Numbered from the stretch's first letter, positions 1 to 8,403 are shown. The stretch: 64,000 nucleotides of DNA from Hoeflea_A sp965228785 (GCA_965228785.1 CBDDIF010000001.1:3720001-3784000), one strand, 5' to 3'. Numbers and translations are program-made. Notes: generated by a model from the sequence alone, not told the origin.

Positions 1-732
1 ATCGAAAGGCGTCATGCTCGCCTTGTCGGTGCCAATGATTCAAGTGCACCTGAGAAACCGGCACCGGTTGTGGAAGAAACCTCACCGACTGCAGTTGTTC
101 CCGAAGTGACTGACGCGATCATTGTCGAACCGGATGCAGAATACAGTGTCAGTGCCGTTACCAGTCATCTGATTGCCAAGGAAACCGGGCTCGCCGTCGT
201 TGTGTCGCCGGAGGGCGACAAGGGGTCTACCACCTCCGTCATGCTGGCGCGAATGCTTGCCAATGAAGGACTGCAAACCCTGCTGCTCGACATGACCGGG
301 TCAGCCTGTCCCAGCCGCATGATGACGCCGCAGTCGGAACTTCCAGGCATAACCAATGTGCTTGCAGGAGAGTGCTCGACACCGAACGCCGTCCACGCGG
401 ACCGGTTGTCGAATGCCCATATCCTGCCGCGCGGCACAGCAGATCCAGCCAAGGCAATGCTGCATTCGTCAGAATTGCCGGGTGTTATCGAAGCGGTTGC
501 CGACGTCTATGACATCGTGGTTGTCGAATGCGGACCAGCAAACAGCGACGGCGTCACGCAATTGCTTGGACACAAAGATGGCGTCGAAATGATCTTCTCA
601 GTGGTTCAGCCGGACGAAAAGCTGATCACCGAGTACCTGACGGATTTCTATTCGGAAGGTTTCGACAACCTGCTGATGATGAGCCCCGGCGCCGGCAAAT
701 CGCCGAACAAGCCCGGACGCAGTGCCGCCTAA
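1..732 (+). CDS. C-terminal part of an exopolysaccharide BY-kinase-like (Wzc/ExoP family) protein, 5' end outside window
   Basis: The reading frame is open from base 1, so the protein starts outside the window; an internal ATG at 70 is probably not the true start. The visible 243 residues look like the P-loop domain of polysaccharide co-polymerases of the Wzc/ExoP type, which control chain length of exported polysaccharide at the inner membrane. I see a deviant Walker A stretch (SPEGDKGSTTS), an A'-like LLLDM and a Walker B-like VVVEC. The Walker A differs from the usual GEGKST, and no tyrosine-rich tail is present, so kinase activity is doubtful. It converges with the next gene with only 3 bases between them. 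Family assignment is inferred from motif order, not from a database match. Confidence 0.6.
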   Translation: MERRHARLVGANDSSAPEKPAPVVEETSPTAVVPEVTDAIIVEPDAEYSVSAVTSHLIAKETGLAVVVSPEGDKGSTTSVMLARMLANEGLQTLLLDMTGSACPSRMMTPQSELPGITNVLAGECSTPNAVHADRLSNAHILPRGTADPAKAMLHSSELPGVIEAVADVYDIVVVECGPANSDGVTQLLGHKDGVEMIFSVVQPDEKLITEYLTDFYSEGFDNLLMMSPGAGKSPNKPGRSAA

Positions 733-735
733 GAC

Positions 736-1887
736 TCAACGCCTGACAAGAAACCGCATCGCTTTTGCCAATCGGAATGTCATCGGGTTTGATTTCGCTA
801 GTCTCTTGGCGATGATAACCGTCCTTGCCGCTGCCGCTGTCGCGTGGCCGAGGGGCGTGACCGCAATCGTCGTGTCATAGTGTTTGGTTTCAAGGTTGCA
901 CCAGGAACGTTTGAATTGTTCGTCACCGACCCCGAAATCGAACATCACGTCACCGGCTTCGCAGGCTGAGCGGATTACCAGGAAAAACAACAGTTCGCCT
1001 GGGCTGGCCCGCTCCGTCTTGCCAGGTTTGATCGAGCTGAACTGACAGATGACGTGGCCACCTTTGCGGGAAAGGGCCGAAAGGGCACACAGGGTTCCGT
1101 CGGCCAGGCGGATCGCGTGCATTTCAATTAGTTTGCGCTCGCTATCGATGCTTTCGGCTGACAGCTCTCGCAGGAACGCTTTCGTAGCAGCCGGCGCAAA
1201 AATATCGGGAATGCCCTTCGTGCCGAAGCGTTCTTTCTTCTGGTCGAAGAATGCATCCAGCAGTTGTTGCGCGTCGTCAGCGGATTCGGCTCGAATATAG
1301 TCGAAGCCGCCAAGCGCCTCGAGGCGACGTTCCGAGACTCTCACCTTTTTTCGCCGTCGCTTGGCGTTACCACGGGCCAGAACCGCGTCGATGCCGTCCT
1401 CCAGGGTCACCTGAAACGTCAGGTTCTGGTTTTCGATGGGGTTCACGAGGGTGAATGGATGCCGAAAGCCCCTCCAATGTGCTGGCTGGCGGTCGAGGAC
1501 GATGGCATCGACACCGAGCGGCAGCGTGGCGATCTGGCTTTGGATTTGCTGCATGATCGGGACGCTTGCAGATGCCAGAAACTCGGTGGAGAAAAGGCCG
1601 AAATTGAGGTTGTTGAAAGGAGCGCTCATATAGCGCGCAACCCTGATCGGCCCGCTTTTCTCGATCATGAGCGGAAGAATGAACGCGAGTTCCTCACTGT
1701 CGGTATAGCGAGCTACGATGATCAACGGGGCTTGAACAGAGTGCGCAAGCCAAATGCGACACCAGTCATAGGTCTGGTGGACGCTGATTTCCGGTGCCGC
1801 CTCCAGCGCGCGCCAGGCGGTCTCCAGCGGTTCCAATTCCCTGAAAACCTGCAGGGTGAACCGGGTGTCCTTCACACCGTCGCTCAA
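736..1887 (-). CDS. GNAT-fold acyltransferase of the CelD/BcsL (Acetyltransf_6) type
   Basis: A 383-residue soluble protein with the layout of the CelD/BcsL-type double-GNAT proteins often found in rhizobial exopolysaccharide loci. The N-terminal half has the usual 'WRALE...Q.YDWCRIWL' region (about residues 25-50). The C-terminal half has FFDQKKERF and a late SPGELL.F..I...C..G...FDFGVGDE..K block (about residues 290-325) typical of the family. These enzymes are presumed to transfer an acyl group to a sugar or peptide substrate, but no substrate can be read from the sequence. Its neighbour at 1-732 is polysaccharide-related, which fits a role in envelope or exopolysaccharide modification. 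A perfect inverted repeat lies 24 bases upstream of the start codon. Confidence 0.6.
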   Translation of the reverse strand: MSDGVKDTRFTLQVFRELEPLETAWRALEAAPEISVHQTYDWCRIWLAHSVQAPLIIVARYTDSEELAFILPLMIEKSGPIRVARYMSAPFNNLNFGLFSTEFLASASVPIMQQIQSQIATLPLGVDAIVLDRQPAHWRGFRHPFTLVNPIENQNLTFQVTLEDGIDAVLARGNAKRRRKKVRVSERRLEALGGFDYIRAESADDAQQLLDAFFDQKKERFGTKGIPDIFAPAATKAFLRELSAESIDSERKLIEMHAIRLADGTLCALSALSRKGGHVICQFSSIKPGKTERASPGELLFFLVIRSACEAGDVMFDFGVGDEQFKRSWCNLETKHYDTTIAVTPLGHATAAAARTVIIAKRLAKSNPMTFRLAKAMRFLVRR

Positions 1888-1910
1888 ACCGGCTGAACTC
1901 CGTTCCCGTT

Positions 1911-1927
1911 GTGACAGATTTTGTCAC
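1911..1927. promoter_or_regulatory. Inverted repeat upstream of the GNAT gene, possible operator
   Basis: GTGACA-GATTT-TGTCAC: perfect 6-base arms with a 5-base spacer, 24 bases upstream of the minus-strand start at 1887. There is no T-run beside it, so it is unlikely to be a terminator. It could be a binding site for a dimeric regulator, but I cannot name one. Confidence 0.35.
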
Positions 1928-2019
1928 GTCCCGGCCGCAGAATAGGCGTGTGTGGCTAAATATTTTCCTGAGACGTCGTTGCTGTCAGTGAGATCGATGC
2001 CCGCACGGTTAACGGATCG

Positions 2020-2247
2020 CTAACCGGAAGCGTTCGTCCTTTTGCGTTTGGGTCCCTCCATCCAGCGAATGATGAACATTGCCGGGATGACCCAGACCAG
2101 ACCGCTGATCAGGAAGTAGAGCAGATGGACCCACCATGGGGACTCGGCCAGACGGTACGCGGCCACCGTTGTTGCCGCGAGTGCATAGATGATGACGAGC
2201 GTGACGATCAGGAAGGTGCCAATCAGTTTTCTGAGGCGGACGGGCAT
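2020..2247 (-). CDS. DUF2842 small membrane protein
   Basis: A 75-residue protein starting at the ATG at 2245-2247, preceded on the minus strand by a GAGAAA ribosome-binding site. It has two hydrophobic segments (about residues 9-30 and 42-62), a central SPWWVHLLYF and a basic tail (GPKRKR). This is the pattern of DUF2842, a small family confined to Alphaproteobacteria and often found beside ctaA. The function is unknown. A much longer open frame continues to 3243, but its extra part is antisense to ctaA and has no protein character; the short gene is the real one. It is divergent from ctaA, so their promoters share 2248-2406. Confidence 0.8.
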   Translation of the reverse strand: MPVRLRKLIGTFLIVTLVIIYALAATTVAAYRLAESPWWVHLLYFLISGLVWVIPAMFIIRWMEGPKRKRTNASG

Positions 2248-2406
2248 GGCTTTCTCATTTGCAATTGCAGCTGCAAGTAACGGTATCGCCGCGGCGATCA
2301 AGTGTTTTCTTGCAAGAGATCGGTCTGTGCTGAGACAAGATGCGCCTTGCGTTCTCGGTCTGCCTGTTCCAAATGACGCCAAATCCCTTGTTATCCGGGC
2401 ATAACC

Positions 2407-3486
2407 ATGACTGAAACCACCAATTTCTCCAGCACAGAAGCAAATCGCCGCATGGTCCGTGCCTGGCTTGCCGTGGTGAGCCTGGCAATTTTTGCGTTGG
2501 TCATTGTGGGTGGTGCGACGCGTCTGACGGATTCTGGTCTCTCCATCACCGAGTGGAAGCCGATTCATGGCATCATTCCGCCGCTGAGCGAGGCGGAATG
2601 GCAGGAAGAACTGGAGCTCTACCGGCAGATTCCCGAATATCAGCAGATCAACAAGGGCATGAGCCTGGCGGAATTCAAAGTGATCTATTGGTGGGAGTGG
2701 GCGCATCGGCTGCTGGCGCGCGGAGTAGGTGTGTTGTTTGGCGTCCCGCTTGCCTTTTTCTGGCTGACGGGACGCCTGGAAGACAGGCTGAAGCTGCCGC
2801 TTTTGGGCATTCTCGTGCTCGGCGGGCTGCAGGGGTTTATCGGATGGTGGATGGTGGCTTCGGGTTTGGTTGAAAGGGTCGATGTGAGCCAGTATCGGCT
2901 GGCGACGCATTTGACACTGGCCGCCGTGATCATAGCGGCGATCGTTTGGGTCTCCCGCGGGCTGGCGCCTCACAGCAGCGATCGGTCGCCCGGGCCGTCT
3001 TCGGGCAAGATCGCCGGCATTCTCGTGCTGATGATCCTGGTGCAGATTTATCTGGGCGGTCTTGTCGCGGGCATGGATGCCGGACTTGCCTATAACAGTT
3101 GGCCCCTTATGGACGGGGCGATTGTCCCGACCGGCCTGCTGGCCATGTCTCCGGCTTGGCTCAACGTTTTCGAAAACGCCAAGACAGTGCAATTCGACCA
3201 CCGGATGTTCGGGTATGCACTGTGGCTGATTGCAGGTATTCACATGGTGATCAGCCTGTCACGGGCACCGGCCACCACTCACGCACGGCGTTCGGTGGTG
3301 CTGTTCGCGCTTGTGACATTGCAGGCGGCCACCGGCATCATCACGCTGTTGCTGCTGGTGCCCGTCTTCTGGGCCCTGGTCCATCAGGGCCTGGCCATTC
3401 TGGTTCTCGGATTCGCGGTGGCGCACTGGCGCGCTTTCCGGGGCAGCTATCCGCTCCCCGGAGCAAGTGTGCCCCAGGCAGCCTGA
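2407..3486 (+). CDS. ctaA: Heme A synthase (COX15/CtaA)
   Basis: A 359-residue polytopic membrane protein that oxidises the C8 methyl of heme O to give heme A for aa3-type cytochrome oxidases. Four conserved histidines expected to ligate heme are visible: H100 (WWEWAHR), H167 (LATHLTLA), H264 (QFDHRMFGY) and H325 (ALVHQGLAI). They lie in two homologous four-helix halves. GGATRLTDSGLSITEWKP (about residues 35-52) is the family signature. Length is typical of the alphaproteobacterial type 2 enzyme. The gene converges with argC across a 7-base gap and is divergent from the DUF2842 gene. No oxidase structural genes lie in the window. Confidence 0.95.
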   Translation: MTETTNFSSTEANRRMVRAWLAVVSLAIFALVIVGGATRLTDSGLSITEWKPIHGIIPPLSEAEWQEELELYRQIPEYQQINKGMSLAEFKVIYWWEWAHRLLARGVGVLFGVPLAFFWLTGRLEDRLKLPLLGILVLGGLQGFIGWWMVASGLVERVDVSQYRLATHLTLAAVIIAAIVWVSRGLAPHSSDRSPGPSSGKIAGILVLMILVQIYLGGLVAGMDAGLAYNSWPLMDGAIVPTGLLAMSPAWLNVFENAKTVQFDHRMFGYALWLIAGIHMVISLSRAPATTHARRSVVLFALVTLQAATGIITLLLLVPVFWALVHQGLAILVLGFAVAHWRAFRGSYPLPGASVPQAA

Positions 3487-3493
3487 TTCCGCA

Positions 3494-4426
3494 TTAGCTC
3501 GCCAGCATCAGATCCATGTTTTGGACTGCTGCTCCAGACGCACCCTTGCCGAGATTGTCCAACTGGGCGATCAGGTTGACGTGCGGCCCATTTGCGCTGC
3601 CGCAGACATAGAGCTTCATGATATCGCTGCCCGCGAGCGCAGAGGCGTCGATACGCGGTGTCGATCCGCTCTCTTCTAGTGGCTGAACCTCAACGATCGA
3701 CTGCCCGGCGAAATGATCGCTGAGGATCTCATGGATGCGCTCGATCGATGCGTTGCCGCTGAGCAAGTCGATGTAAAGCGGAACCTGCACCAGCATGCCT
3801 TGCGCAAAACGACCGACACTCGGTGTAAAGAGCGGTACTCGATCGAGCAGACCGTGAGCCCGGATCTCCGGCACGTGCTTGTGTTTCAGCGGCAGGGCAT
3901 AGGCGAAGTAGGGCGCATCAATGTGATCGGGACGTGTTTCGTCTTCCATCTGCGCAATGAGCTGCTTGCCGCCGCCCGTGTAGCCGGAGACGGCGTTGAC
4001 GGTGATCGGGTAGTCGGACGGCATAATGCCTTCCATCCGCAACGGGCGGATCAGTGCAATCGCACCCGTCGGATAGCAACCGGGATTGGCGACAAAGCGT
4101 GCAGCGGAGATTACGGCCCTTTGGTCGCTGTCCATCTCGGCAAAGCCATAGGTCCAGCCATCGGCCGTCCTGTGCGCCGTGCTCGTATCGATCACACGGG
4201 TTGAATTGCTGCCCTCAAGCATGCCGACGGCCTGGCGTGAGGCATCGTCCGGCAGGCAAAGGATCGCCAGATCGGCATGGTTCAGATGCTCGCGACGCAA
4301 GTCGTCGTTGCGGCGTTCGGCTTCCGGGATCGACAGGACCTCGATATCATGACGGTCGGCCAGCCGGGTGCGAATTTGCAAACCGGTTGTGCCGTGTTCC
4401 CCATCGATGAATATCTTCGGTTTCAT
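3494..4426 (-). CDS. argC: N-acetyl-gamma-glutamyl-phosphate reductase (type 2 ArgC)
   Basis: A 310-residue cytoplasmic enzyme for the third step of arginine biosynthesis, NADPH-dependent reduction of N-acetylglutamyl phosphate to the semialdehyde. The N-terminal nucleotide-binding loop is GEHGTTG (residues 9-15) and the catalytic cysteine is C117 in NPGCYPTG. The short form with N-terminal MKPKIFIDG is the type 2 class common in Alphaproteobacteria. I chose the start at 4426 because AAGGGAAG precedes it; an open frame 42 codons longer lacks family similarity. The cytochrome peroxidase gene is divergent, with 194 bases between the two starts. In many relatives argC follows rpsI; here it lies close to rpsI-rplM but is separated by the peroxidase gene. 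Confidence 0.95.
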   Translation of the reverse strand: MKPKIFIDGEHGTTGLQIRTRLADRHDIEVLSIPEAERRNDDLRREHLNHADLAILCLPDDASRQAVGMLEGSNSTRVIDTSTAHRTADGWTYGFAEMDSDQRAVISAARFVANPGCYPTGAIALIRPLRMEGIMPSDYPITVNAVSGYTGGGKQLIAQMEDETRPDHIDAPYFAYALPLKHKHVPEIRAHGLLDRVPLFTPSVGRFAQGMLVQVPLYIDLLSGNASIERIHEILSDHFAGQSIVEVQPLEESGSTPRIDASALAGSDIMKLYVCGSANGPHVNLIAQLDNLGKGASGAAVQNMDLMLAS

Positions 4427-4620
4427 GGTCGTCTTCCCTTGACCGTGTTCAGTTTGATTTGACTCAATTTCCGTTAAGGCAATGTTCCCACCGGCAGCCT
4501 GTTGGAACGCGACTTCAAGATCCGTGTCTCTGTGTCGCACTTTCCCTTGCATCGGCGTGTTTCATTGCCTGGGCGCAAGCTATAGATTGTAAGTTTCAGA
4601 GGTTCAACAGGATTGTGTGC

Positions 4621-5787
4621 ATGGCGATTTCAGGCCGATCGAAGCTGAGCGCTTTGGTTTTGGTAGTTGCGAGTGCCACGCCGATCGCAGCCGGCGAACC
4701 CATCGCCACGCGGGAGGACCTTGGCGCCGTTCTGTTTTCCGACACCAACCTGTCGTTCAATCGCACTCAGGCCTGTGCCACCTGCCACGCCCCGACCAAC
4801 GGATTTGCCGATCCGCGCGACAATGGGTTCGAACATCCCGTTGCCAACGCGGTCTCGCTCGGCGACGACGGCAAGTCCATTGGTGACCGGAACGCTCCAA
4901 CCACATCATACGCTCGATTCAGCCCGAAGTTTCACCGGGACTCCGAAGGGCACTATGTGGGCGGTCAATTCTGGGATGGTCGGGCGGATAAGCTCGAGGA
5001 CCAGGCAGCCGGGCCGCCGCTGAACGCGTTGGAAATGGGAATGCCGGACAAGGCCTCGATCGTCGAGCGGTTACGGGAAAATCCCGCCTATATCTCCGCT
5101 TTCAAATCGCTATTCGGCGAAAAGGTCTTCGACGATCCGGATGCGGCCTATGCGGCGATGACGGAGGCGATCGCTGCTTTTGAGCGGACTGATGAGTTTT
5201 CACCCTTCGATTCGCGCTACGATCGCTACCTGCGCGGTGAGGTAGAGTTCACCAAACAGGAGGAACTGGGCAGGACGCTGTTCTTTTCCGATCAGTTCAC
5301 GAATTGCAATCAGTGCCATCAGTTGAGGCCATTGCCCGGGAGTGCCGAGGAAACCTTCACCAACTATCGGTTCCACAATATCGGTGTGCCCATCAACAAG
5401 GCGGTTCGTGCCGCCAATGAAAGCTCCGAGAATGCCGCCGATTTGGGGCTGCTTGCCAATTCAGCCGTCAACGAGCCATCGGAAGCCGGTAAATTCAAGG
5501 TGCCGACGCTGCGCAATGTGGCTGTCACCGGTCCCTACATGCACAACGGCATATTCAGCGATCTGCGTACGGCGGTGCTATTCTACAACCGGTACAATTC
5601 GAAGGATCCAACGGCTCAGATCAATCCTGAAACCGACCTTGAATGGGGCGAAACCGAGTTTCTGAAGACAATCTCGACGACGGAACTCACCCATGGTCCG
5701 GCGCTGGACGACAAACGCATTGACGCGCTCGTCGCTTTTCTCAAGACACTGACCGACGCCCGCTACGAGCACCTTCTGGAAGACTGA
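4621..5787 (+). CDS. Di-heme cytochrome c peroxidase (MauG/CcpA family)
   Basis: A 388-residue periplasmic protein with an N-terminal signal peptide (about residues 1-25, ending near PIAAG). Two CxxCH heme c sites are present: CATCH at 52-56 and CNQCH at 229-233. The C-terminal part has VPTLRNVAVTGPYMHNG, usual in bacterial di-heme peroxidases. These enzymes reduce hydrogen peroxide with electrons from small c-type cytochromes, although the family also contains MauG-type protein-modifying oxidases. I chose 4621 over a start at 4459 because the later ATG gives a clean signal peptide and has CAGGA upstream. A strong bidirectional terminator follows the stop codon. Confidence 0.88.
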   Translation: MAISGRSKLSALVLVVASATPIAAGEPIATREDLGAVLFSDTNLSFNRTQACATCHAPTNGFADPRDNGFEHPVANAVSLGDDGKSIGDRNAPTTSYARFSPKFHRDSEGHYVGGQFWDGRADKLEDQAAGPPLNALEMGMPDKASIVERLRENPAYISAFKSLFGEKVFDDPDAAYAAMTEAIAAFERTDEFSPFDSRYDRYLRGEVEFTKQEELGRTLFFSDQFTNCNQCHQLRPLPGSAEETFTNYRFHNIGVPINKAVRAANESSENAADLGLLANSAVNEPSEAGKFKVPTLRNVAVTGPYMHNGIFSDLRTAVLFYNRYNSKDPTAQINPETDLEWGETEFLKTISTTELTHGPALDDKRIDALVAFLKTLTDARYEHLLED

Positions 5788-5805
5788 AGTGTGAACCAGG
5801 ACATT

Positions 5806-5841
5806 AAAAAAAGGCGCCGCCCCGAGGCAGCGCCTTTTTTG
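5806..5841. terminator. Bidirectional Rho-independent terminator between peroxidase gene and rpsI
   Basis: A GC-rich hairpin (AAGGCGC pairing with GCGCCTT) flanked by an A-run at 5806-5812 and a T-run at 5835-5840. It can end transcription from both the rightward peroxidase gene and the leftward rplM-rpsI operon. Confidence 0.9.
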
Positions 5842-5861
5842 AATTCGTTCGCCTCTGCGTT

Positions 5862-6338
5862 CTAACGCTTGGAGAACTGGAACGAGCGACGGGCTTTCGC
5901 CTTGCCGTATTTCTTGCGTTCGACGACACGACTGTCGCGGGTCAGGAAGCCGCCCTTCTTGAGGACTGGGCGAAGGCTGGGCTCGTAAAGGGTGAGGGCC
6001 TTTGAAATGCCGTGCCGCACAGCGCCGGCCTGACCGGACAGTCCGCCGCCAGCGACGGTCGCGACCACATCGAACTGGCCGTCACGGGCTGCCGCGACGA
6101 TCGGCTGTTGCAGGATCATCTGCAGAACCGGGCGGGCAAAGTACTCCGCGTAGTCCTTCTTGTTGACGGTGATCCTGCCGGTTCCGGGCTTTACCCAAAC
6201 GCGAGCGACGGCATCCTTGCGCTTGCCGGTGGCGTAGGCACGGCCGTGCTCGTCGAGCTTCTGAACGTGAACAGGAGCCTGGGGTTCGGCAGTCTCGGCA
6301 ACGGTTCCGAGTTCTTCAAGCGAATTGAGTTCAGCCAT
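5862..6338 (-). CDS. rpsI: Small ribosomal subunit protein uS9
   Basis: A 158-residue protein of the 30S head. It carries the family core YATGKRKDAVARVW (from about residue 35) and the basic tail ending RSFQFSKR, which contacts P-site tRNA. The N-terminal extension of about 33 residues, rich in Glu and Ala, is usual in Rhizobiales S9. The gene starts 2 bases after the rplM stop, so the two are a translationally linked operon. The bidirectional terminator at 5806-5841 lies just downstream. Confidence 0.97.
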   Translation of the reverse strand: MAELNSLEELGTVAETAEPQAPVHVQKLDEHGRAYATGKRKDAVARVWVKPGTGRITVNKKDYAEYFARPVLQMILQQPIVAAARDGQFDVVATVAGGGLSGQAGAVRHGISKALTLYEPSLRPVLKKGGFLTRDSRVVERKKYGKAKARRSFQFSKR

Positions 6339-6340
6339 GA

Positions 6341-6805
6341 TCAGGCAGTCCTTTTGTTCTTGGAATTGAGCGAGCCGACATCGATGGTTTCGGGCTGCTG
6401 TGCCTCATGCGGGTGCTCGGAACCTGCATAAACACGCAGGTTCTTCATCTGGCGCCGGCCCAGTGGGCCGCGCGGGATCATGCGCTCGACGGCCTTTTCG
6501 AGAACACGCTCGGGAAAGCGGCCTTCGAAGATCTGCCGCGCCGTGCGCTCCTTGATGCCGCCGGGATACCCGGTGTGCCAGTAGTATTTTTTGTCGCTGT
6601 ATTTCTTGCCGGTGAACACTGCCTTGTCGGCATTGATGATGACGACGTTGTCGCCGTCATCAACGTGCGGTGTAAACGTGGCCTTGTGCTTGCCGCGCAG
6701 CCGCTTGGCGACGAGAGAAGCGAGACGACCGACGACCAGACCTTCGGCATCGATCAACACCCACTTCTTCTCCACCTCGGCGGGCTTTTGGGAGAATGTT
6801 TTCAT
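6341..6805 (-). CDS. rplM: Large ribosomal subunit protein uL13
   Basis: A 154-residue protein, an early assembly component of the 50S subunit. It starts MKTFSQKPAEVEKKWVLIDA and contains the conserved GRLAS, RGKHK and ERAVERMIPRGPLGR-like (VERMIPRGPLGRRQ) stretches. It is the first gene of the rplM-rpsI operon on the minus strand. A promoter-like pair and a structured leader of about 105 bases lie upstream (6806-6946). Confidence 0.97.
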   Translation of the reverse strand: MKTFSQKPAEVEKKWVLIDAEGLVVGRLASLVAKRLRGKHKATFTPHVDDGDNVVIINADKAVFTGKKYSDKKYYWHTGYPGGIKERTARQIFEGRFPERVLEKAVERMIPRGPLGRRQMKNLRVYAGSEHPHEAQQPETIDVGSLNSKNKRTA

Positions 6806-6826
6806 TACGATAACTCACTCTTTCGA

Positions 6827-6907
6827 CCTTCCGCAGAAGGCATTTTTTGTTGCTTGCGGCTGGATTTCCATCCCGCCAAAACAGATCGGCCCCGCTAGGG
6901 GACCGAT
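6827..6907 (-). promoter_or_regulatory. Structured 5' leader of rplM-rpsI
   Basis: Between the inferred transcription start (near 6911) and the rplM start codon, the minus strand can form two hairpins. One is at 6885-6907, ATCGG-CCCC against GGGG-CCGAT with a single bulge and a 4-base loop. The other is at 6827-6840, CCTTC-CGCA-GAAGG, about 15-20 bases before the ribosome-binding site. A leader of this kind could carry ribosomal-protein autoregulation or attenuation; that role is inference. Confidence 0.4.
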
Positions 6908-6917
6908 GCGGTTGGAC

Positions 6918-6946
6918 TTATAGAGGAAGCTCTAATGCCAAGCAAG
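6918..6946 (-). promoter_or_regulatory. Sigma-70-type promoter of rplM-rpsI
   Basis: On the minus strand, CTTGCT (6941-6946) and CTATAA (6918-6923) are separated by exactly 17 bases. This fits the alphaproteobacterial housekeeping pattern CTTGAC-N17-CTATAT well. It would start transcription near 6911, about 105 bases before the rplM ATG. Confidence 0.6.
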
Positions 6947-6954
6947 CCACTAAA

Positions 6955-7020
6955 GCGAATTTTCTTCTCAAAAAAACTAGCAAAAACAATAAGTTATAAA
7001 ATAGGTATTATAATACCACA
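6955..7020. other. AT-rich spacer with a 14-base palindrome
   Basis: This stretch between the rplM promoter and the thioesterase stop codon is strikingly AT-rich compared with its GC-rich surroundings, with several A-runs. It includes the perfect palindrome GGTATTATAATACC at 7004-7017. It may act as an UP-element-like region for the rplM promoter, or as a weak terminator for the thioesterase gene, which ends at 7024. Confidence 0.5.
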
Positions 7021-7023
7021 AAG

Positions 7024-7488
7024 CTAAGCTTGGCGCTGAACCGGTTTTTTCGCGGGAGGGATGGAATAGGTGCCTGTAGCGTGCGCAACCACAAGACCGG
7101 TTTCGCGTGAAATCATCTCTGCATCAAAGACCATGAGGGAACGTCCAAGCTTCAAGATTCGACACTCGGCATCGATCAGTCCGGCTTCGGCCTTGCGCAT
7201 AAAGTTGATGTTTAGGTTGGTCGTCACGCTCAACGCCTCCGGGCCCGTATGTGACAGGACACAGGCATATCCGCCGATATCGGCGAGGGTAAACAGAGAC
7301 GGGCCAGAAACGGTTCCGCCAGGCCGCAGATGTCGATCAGCCGCTTCAAGCCGGACGACGCAGCGCCCGGGCGTAACATCGAGCACAGAATACCCGGCGA
7401 ATTCACTGTTGAGCTGTGGGTAAACGGAGCCTAGGAATGCGTTGACCTCACCGGCATCCATAACCGGTCGGAAGTTGTTGTTTTGCAT
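7024..7488 (-). CDS. PaaI-family hotdog-fold thioesterase
   Basis: A 154-residue single hotdog-domain protein of the PaaI/YdiI-like group, which hydrolyse acyl- or aryl-CoA thioesters in the cytoplasm. The central 'HLRPGGTVSGPSLFTLADIGGYA' region (about residues 55-78, given here by its key residues) contains the helix that carries the catalytic Asp in this family. It is followed by TTNLNINFMRKA, the dimer strand. No N-terminal or C-terminal extra domain is present. It is oriented with the crotonase gene at 7531-8403 and may follow it in a transcript, which fits fatty-acyl or aromatic-CoA metabolism, but the substrate cannot be told from the sequence. Confidence 0.8.
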   Translation of the reverse strand: MQNNNFRPVMDAGEVNAFLGSVYPQLNSEFAGYSVLDVTPGRCVVRLEAADRHLRPGGTVSGPSLFTLADIGGYACVLSHTGPEALSVTTNLNINFMRKAEAGLIDAECRILKLGRSLMVFDAEMISRETGLVVAHATGTYSIPPAKKPVQRQA

Positions 7489-7530
7489 ATGGATTTTCCG
7501 TTTGTAGTGTTGACTACGACTGATTTGACG

Positions 7531-8403
7531 TCAGTCGCTGCCTTTAACTGAATTGATTGGCCGATTGGCGGTCCAGTCGAAAGTGCCGAGGTCACGTTCC
7601 GTGACGGCTTGCTTCCAACCCATTTCTTCGGCTCGTGCCTTGAAATTCAGGCCCTCGGGAGAATGCCGTGTAATGCCATCGAAGAGGGTGGCGAACATTT
7701 GCGTTTGCGGAAGCCCCATCGCCTCGATTGCCTGGTTGACCACCATTTTCTGCATCATCAACTGGTTGATTGGCACGCCGGCGATGCGTTCGGCCAGCGC
7801 TTCAACTTCGGCGTCGAGCTGTTCCGGCGGGACGGACTTGAGAACAAGGCCCAATTCTGCGGCTTCCCGACCATTGATCGCATCGCCGGTGAACAGCATC
7901 CGTTTAGCCTTCTCTGGCCCCAGCCGATAGACCCACATGGCGGTGGTTGGACATCCCCAAACCCGCGTCGGCATATAGCCGATGCGCGCATCGTCAGCCA
8001 TCACGATCATATCGGCACAGAGCGCAATGTCGGACCCACCGGCCACCGCAAATCCGTGTACTTTGGCAACAACCGGAATGCGTGCGCGCCACAATGACAT
8101 GAAGGCCTGCGTGTTGCGCATCATGAAGCCGTAGTCCTTAAGCGGGTCCCAGGGCATGTCCTGTGTCATCTCGTGCCCAGCGCCCTCTGTCGCCTGGGCG
8201 TAATGGGCGAGGTCATAGCCAGCACAAAAAGCCTTGCCCGAACCGGAGAGAACAATGACGTGGACACCATCATCGGAGCACGCTGCGGAGACTGCCGACT
8301 CCAACTCGCGGGGCAGCTCGTCGTCGATTGCGTTCATGACTTCAGACCGGTTCAGGGTAACTCGACCGATACGTCCGTCTTTTTCGTAAAGGACCCGCGC
8401 CAT
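7531..8403 (-). CDS. Enoyl-CoA hydratase/isomerase-family (crotonase-fold) protein lacking both usual catalytic Glu
   Basis: A 290-residue crotonase-fold protein. The oxyanion-hole segments are clear: FCAGYDL (59-65) and AVAGGSDIALCAD (119-131). The two glutamates that act in classical enoyl-CoA hydratases are replaced: D125 stands in GGSD where GG(C/A)E is usual, and T146 in MPTRVWG where PE is usual. It may therefore be a different crotonase-type enzyme (isomerase, lyase or hydrolase) rather than a hydratase. I chose the ATG at 8403 because GGGAGAAG precedes it and homology starts at MARVLYEKDG; the frame extends to 8547 without family character. It is divergent from a second crotonase at 8563. 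Confidence 0.82.
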   Translation of the reverse strand: MARVLYEKDGRIGRVTLNRSEVMNAIDDELPRELESAVSAACSDDGVHVIVLSGSGKAFCAGYDLAHYAQATEGAGHEMTQDMPWDPLKDYGFMMRNTQAFMSLWRARIPVVAKVHGFAVAGGSDIALCADMIVMADDARIGYMPTRVWGCPTTAMWVYRLGPEKAKRMLFTGDAINGREAAELGLVLKSVPPEQLDAEVEALAERIAGVPINQLMMQKMVVNQAIEAMGLPQTQMFATLFDGITRHSPEGLNFKARAEEMGWKQAVTERDLGTFDWTANRPINSVKGSD

